A model generated the notes under the pieces. That model searched no databases and had not been told where the DNA came from. It saw nothing but the letters and a program-made list of their open reading frames with translations. From Bdellovibrionia bacterium (GTDB taxonomy: Bacteria > Bdellovibrionota > Bdellovibrionia > Bdellovibrionales > UBA1609), in the NCBI GenBank assembly GCA_030432925.1, contig JAUILT010000028.1:1-34590 (forward strand): 34,590 nucleotides of DNA. The letters run 5' to 3'. Position numbers and translations under genes: made by a program. Shown piece by piece: positions 31,672-34,590 of the stretch (its first letter is position 1; the number at the start of each line of letters is the position of its first letter).

Positions 31672-33471
31672 ATGCAACCAGAGAACATCCGTAACTTTTC
31701 AATTATTGCCCATATTGACCATGGAAAATCCACACTTGCAGACTGCCTTCTACAACAGACGGGAACCCTTTCTGACCGAGAAAAGAAAAATCAATTTCTC
31801 GACAACATGGAGTTGGAGCGGGAACGGGGGATCACCATCAAGGCTCAGACGGTGCGTTTAAAATACAAGGCTAAAGATGGAAAAGAGTACCAATTGAATC
31901 TTATTGATACTCCTGGGCATGTGGATTTTTCTTATGAGGTGTCACGATCACTGGCCGCCTGTGAGGGAGCTATTTTGGTGGTGGATGCTGCTCAAGGGGT
32001 GGAGGCTCAGACACTGGCTAACGTTTATCTGGCTCTTGAAAATGATCTGGAAATCATTCCTGTGTTAAATAAAATCGATTTGCCAGCCGCAGACCCTGAA
32101 GCCGTTTGCCAGCAGATAGAAGAGGCGATTGGCCTTGATACTTCAGGGGCGATTATGGCTTCAGCTAAGGAAATGAAAGGTATCGAAGAGATTCTTGAGG
32201 CGGTTGTGGCAAAGATACCGCCTCCCGTGGCTGACCGGGAAAAGCCGCTGAGGGCTTTGGTGTTTGATAGCTGGTTTGACTCGTATCAAGGCGTGGTGTC
32301 TTTGGTTCGGGTGATGGATGGGACTTTAAAAAAAGGCGACCGCATTCAGTTTATGGCCACAAATCGAGACTATGAAGCCCTAAAGCTGGGAGTATTTTCA
32401 CCATTTGCTCAGAACCTTCCGGAACTGAAAGCTGGTGAGGTGGGGTTTATTATCAGCGGGATTAAAGACATTCGTGAGATCAAGGTCGGGGACACGGTCA
32501 CGCATCACAAGCAAGGAGCCACTGAAGCTCTTTCGGGATTTCAGCGCATGAAGCCCATGGTGTTCTCTGGAATTTTTCCTGTGGAAACTCCGGATTTTGA
32601 AGACCTTAAGGATGCTCTTGAGAAAATGGTTCTCAATGACTCCAGCCTGAGCTTTGAGACAGAAACTTCAGCCGCTCTGGGTTTTGGTTTTCGTTGTGGC
32701 TTCTTGGGGTTACTTCACATGGAAATCATTCAAGAGCGTTTGGAGCGGGAGTTTGGTCTCAACCTGATCACCACAGCCCCATCTGTAGTTTATAAAGTAT
32801 TCACTACAGATGCAGAGGTAAAGGAATTAGAAAACCCCTCCCAGCTTCCGGATCTGGCCCGAATTGACCATCTTGAAGAACCTATGGTGAAGCTGACCCT
32901 TCATACTCCATCCGAATTTGTCGGTGGAATCCTCAAATTGTGCGAAGAGAAGCGGGGAGTTCAGCAAAAAATGGAATACATGTCCAATGATCGGGTGATT
33001 ATAGAATACCGGTTGCCGTTGAATGAAATGGTGATGGATTTTTATGACCGTTTGAAATCTATTTCTAAAGGTTACGCCTCAATGGAGTATGAACTTGATG
33101 GATACGAGGAGTCCCACTTGGTGAAGTTGGATATTCTATTGAATGGGGACCCTGTGGACGCTCTTTCTGTGATCGTTCACCGAAGTAAGGCCGAGCCTCG
33201 TGGTCGGGCGTTGGCAAAAAAACTTAAGGAGCTGATTCCTCGTCAGCAGTATCAGATTGCCATTCAAGCAGCTATTGGTGCCAAAATCATCGCCCGAGAA
33301 ACTCTGGGAGCATTGAGAAAAGATGTGACAGCCAAGTGTTATGGCGGAGATATCACTCGAAAAAGAAAACTTCTAGAAAAGCAAAAAGAGGGAAAAAAGA
33401 GAATGAAATCCATCGGAAAAGTGGATATTCCTCAAGAGGCATTTCTGGCTATTCTCAAGGTTGATGACTGA
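31672..33471 (+). CDS. lepA: Elongation factor 4 (LepA)
   Basis: The 599-residue product is the ribosome-associated GTPase EF4. The GTP site has [12 protein letters not shown] (about 13-24), the switch [18 protein letters not shown] (about 80-87) and NKIDLP (about 134-139). After the EF-G-like domains comes the LepA-specific C-terminal part, with the family pattern [20 protein letters not shown] (about 560-579). Length is normal. Its stop overlaps the lepB start by one base, the classic lepA-lepB pairing. Confidence 0.97.
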   Translation: MQPENIRNFSIIAHIDHGKSTLADCLLQQTGTLSDREKKNQFLDNMELERERGITIKAQTVRLKYKAKDGKEYQLNLIDTPGHVDFSYEVSRSLAACEGAILVVDAAQGVEAQTLANVYLALENDLEIIPVLNKIDLPAADPEAVCQQIEEAIGLDTSGAIMASAKEMKGIEEILEAVVAKIPPPVADREKPLRALVFDSWFDSYQGVVSLVRVMDGTLKKGDRIQFMATNRDYEALKLGVFSPFAQNLPELKAGEVGFIISGIKDIREIKVGDTVTHHKQGATEALSGFQRMKPMVFSGIFPVETPDFEDLKDALEKMVLNDSSLSFETETSAALGFGFRCGFLGLLHMEIIQERLEREFGLNLITTAPSVVYKVFTTDAEVKELENPSQLPDLARIDHLEEPMVKLTLHTPSEFVGGILKLCEEKRGVQQKMEYMSNDRVIIEYRLPLNEMVMDFYDRLKSISKGYASMEYELDGYEESHLVKLDILLNGDPVDALSVIVHRSKAEPRGRALAKKLKELIPRQQYQIAIQAAIGAKIIARETLGALRKDVTAKCYGGDITRKRKLLEKQKEGKKRMKSIGKVDIPQEAFLAILKVDD

Positions 33472-34529
33472 TGAAAAAACAGCCGAGGCGTTTTTGGAAT
33501 GAAGGCATCGGATCCTTTATTATTGCTATTTTGATAGCATTGATCATTCGGTGGGCTTTTATGGAGGCTTATGTGATCCCTTCGGGAAGTATGCTTCCAA
33601 CACTTTTGGTGAACGATCATATTTTTGTTAATAAAGCTGTTTATGGCGTTCGAGTGCCATTTACTACGGACTGGCTCTTCCAACTGGCTGAGCCTGGGCG
33701 TGGAGATGTCATTGTATTTCGATATCCATCAGATCCCAATCTGTACTACATCAAACGTGTTATTGGAGTGCCAGGAGATAGCGTTCTTTATGAAAATGGC
33801 AACCTTTATATCAACCAACAACTGGTGGAAAAAGAGGTTCCCAGAGGTCGGACGCTGAAGGAGTGGTCATGGCTTAAGGACAATGATTTTGTGGGTGAGT
33901 TAAATGCCGGAGGTCTTGGTAACTACAGCCATTGGCAAGAGTCCCTTGGAGATAGAGTTTATAGTATTCTTCTTAAACAGGATGGAACTCAGCAATTGGA
34001 GTTTGGGCCTTATGCGCCTGTGCCAGAGGGCCACTATTTTGTTATGGGAGACAACAGAGATAACTCCCAGGACAGTCGGTTTTGGGCCTCACTGTCAACC
34101 CCAGCTAAGGGCGTTGTGACTTTGGAAAAAATTAAAAAAGGTGAGAGTTCATTGACGATTGAGGCTGGTACGCTACTGAAAACCCGGGTGCAGGGCAAGA
34201 GGGAAATCAGGTACAAAATAACATCATCTGTAAAACTGGGGCAGCGACCTGTGGATGTGGCAGTGGAATGTATGGAAGCTGGACCGGCTGGAAATGTCGG
34301 GCCGGGTGAGATTCAGTCTTTTGAAGATCAGGAATTACAAGGTGCCGTCAAAGTTTTCAATGCCGGTCCGGTTTTGGGGGGGCAGGATAAAAAATACGTT
34401 CCCAGAGAGTATGTTGTGGGGAGAGCCATGTTTGTTTGGCTGTCCTGTGAGGAAAGACTACCCGTAGTTGATTTTTTGTGTAATCCTCTCAGCATTCGTT
34501 GGGGGCGTTTGTTTCATTCAGTGAAGTAA
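33471..34529 (+). CDS. lepB: Signal peptidase I with an inserted domain
   Basis: The 352-residue product has one N-terminal membrane helix (about 12-32), then the catalytic PSGSM with Ser40 as nucleophile and YYIKRVIGVPGD with Lys95 as general base. The family motif GDNRDNSQDSRFW ends at residue 205. Normally VP.. followed by VGRA would come next; here about 100 residues intervene before YVPREYVVGRAMF (309-321). The insert holds AGTLLKT, GNVGPGEI and GGQD, a pattern that recalls phage baseplate-J proteins. The catalytic residues remain, so the enzyme should still cleave signal peptides outside the inner membrane. Confidence 0.93.
   Translation: MKKQPRRFWNEGIGSFIIAILIALIIRWAFMEAYVIPSGSMLPTLLVNDHIFVNKAVYGVRVPFTTDWLFQLAEPGRGDVIVFRYPSDPNLYYIKRVIGVPGDSVLYENGNLYINQQLVEKEVPRGRTLKEWSWLKDNDFVGELNAGGLGNYSHWQESLGDRVYSILLKQDGTQQLEFGPYAPVPEGHYFVMGDNRDNSQDSRFWASLSTPAKGVVTLEKIKKGESSLTIEAGTLLKTRVQGKREIRYKITSSVKLGQRPVDVAVECMEAGPAGNVGPGEIQSFEDQELQGAVKVFNAGPVLGGQDKKYVPREYVVGRAMFVWLSCEERLPVVDFLCNPLSIRWGRLFHSVK
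34086..34394 (+). other. Inserted domain within lepB
   Basis: This marks LepB residues of about 206-308, between the last catalytic-fold motif (DSRFW) and the strand with VPREYVVGRA. Strand-rich sequence with AGTLLKT, a later AVECMEAGPAGNVGPGEI and GGQD recalls the beta domain of Baseplate_J-type proteins (pattern A..G..GNV..G.I, then V.N....GG.D). The reading frame and style continue without break, so it is a domain insertion, not an assembly error. Confidence 0.6.
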
Positions 34530-34551
34530 CAACCATACAGAGGACATGAGT

Positions 34552-34590
34552 ATGAGCAAGAAGATTCAAAAGCAGGGGTTTTTAAGTAGT
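34552..34590 (+). CDS. Start of a further gene (cut by right edge)
   Basis: AGAGGA lies seven bases before the ATG at 34552; an in-frame ATG at 34546 is too close to it. Thirteen codons (MSKKIQKQGFLSS) are visible, 22 bp after lepB. No function can be inferred. Confidence 0.5.
   Translation, partial: MSKKIQKQGFLSS

Overview
The window looks like chromosome from a predatory or predator-related bacterium of the Bdellovibrionota (former delta-proteobacteria), most like Bdellovibrio. Reasons: Kdo/LPS genes show a Gram-negative envelope; there is a Glt/Agl-type trans-envelope operon of the kind known from Myxococcus and Bdellovibrio; FHA domains and sigma-54 control co-occur; and many small secreted proteins lack familiar names. 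This placement is inferred from gene content, not from a database search. No rRNA, tRNA, insertion sequence, prophage or CRISPR array was seen.

Layout. 1-955: a minus-strand pair (small hypothetical, then a secreted protein cut by the window edge), divergent from an FtsB/DivIC-like gene that ends in a clear terminator. 1006-4280: cold-shock-like protein, XRE regulator and DNA polymerase I. 4277-6020: a minus-strand lipoprotein, divergent from a long FliL-like membrane protein. 6021-6437: a gene-free, hairpin-rich stretch, followed by a 57-aa ORF. 6639-7916 (minus): an FHA-domain sigma-54 activator. 8173-12286: engB-kdsB-pyrG-kdsD, a tightly packed operon linking CTP synthesis to Kdo activation, ended by a terminator.

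12461-23992: the centre of interest. Two related outer-membrane beta-barrels are followed by three secreted TPR proteins, a small secreted protein, an FHA-TM-TonB-like protein with an AgmX/PglI-type tail, one TolQ/ExbB/MotA-like channel subunit and two TolR/ExbD-like subunits. Nine genes (13371-23992) overlap or nearly touch. Together they can span cytoplasm, inner membrane, periplasm and outer membrane, powered by proton flow, as in the Myxococcus gliding machine. Convergent to it lies a soluble GYF-GYF-PilZ protein (24024-24737), a candidate c-di-GMP or protein-interaction adaptor for the machine.

25006-30067: LPS export and sigma-54 block, lptC (fused to an LptA-like part)-lptB-rpoN and then hpf, interrupted by a minus-strand Cys-rich lipoprotein. 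30187-34529: metK with a leader that can hide its ribosome-binding site, a ribbon-helix-helix protein, lepA, and a lepB whose catalytic fold is split by a roughly 100-residue domain that resembles phage baseplate-J proteins. A new gene begins at the right edge.
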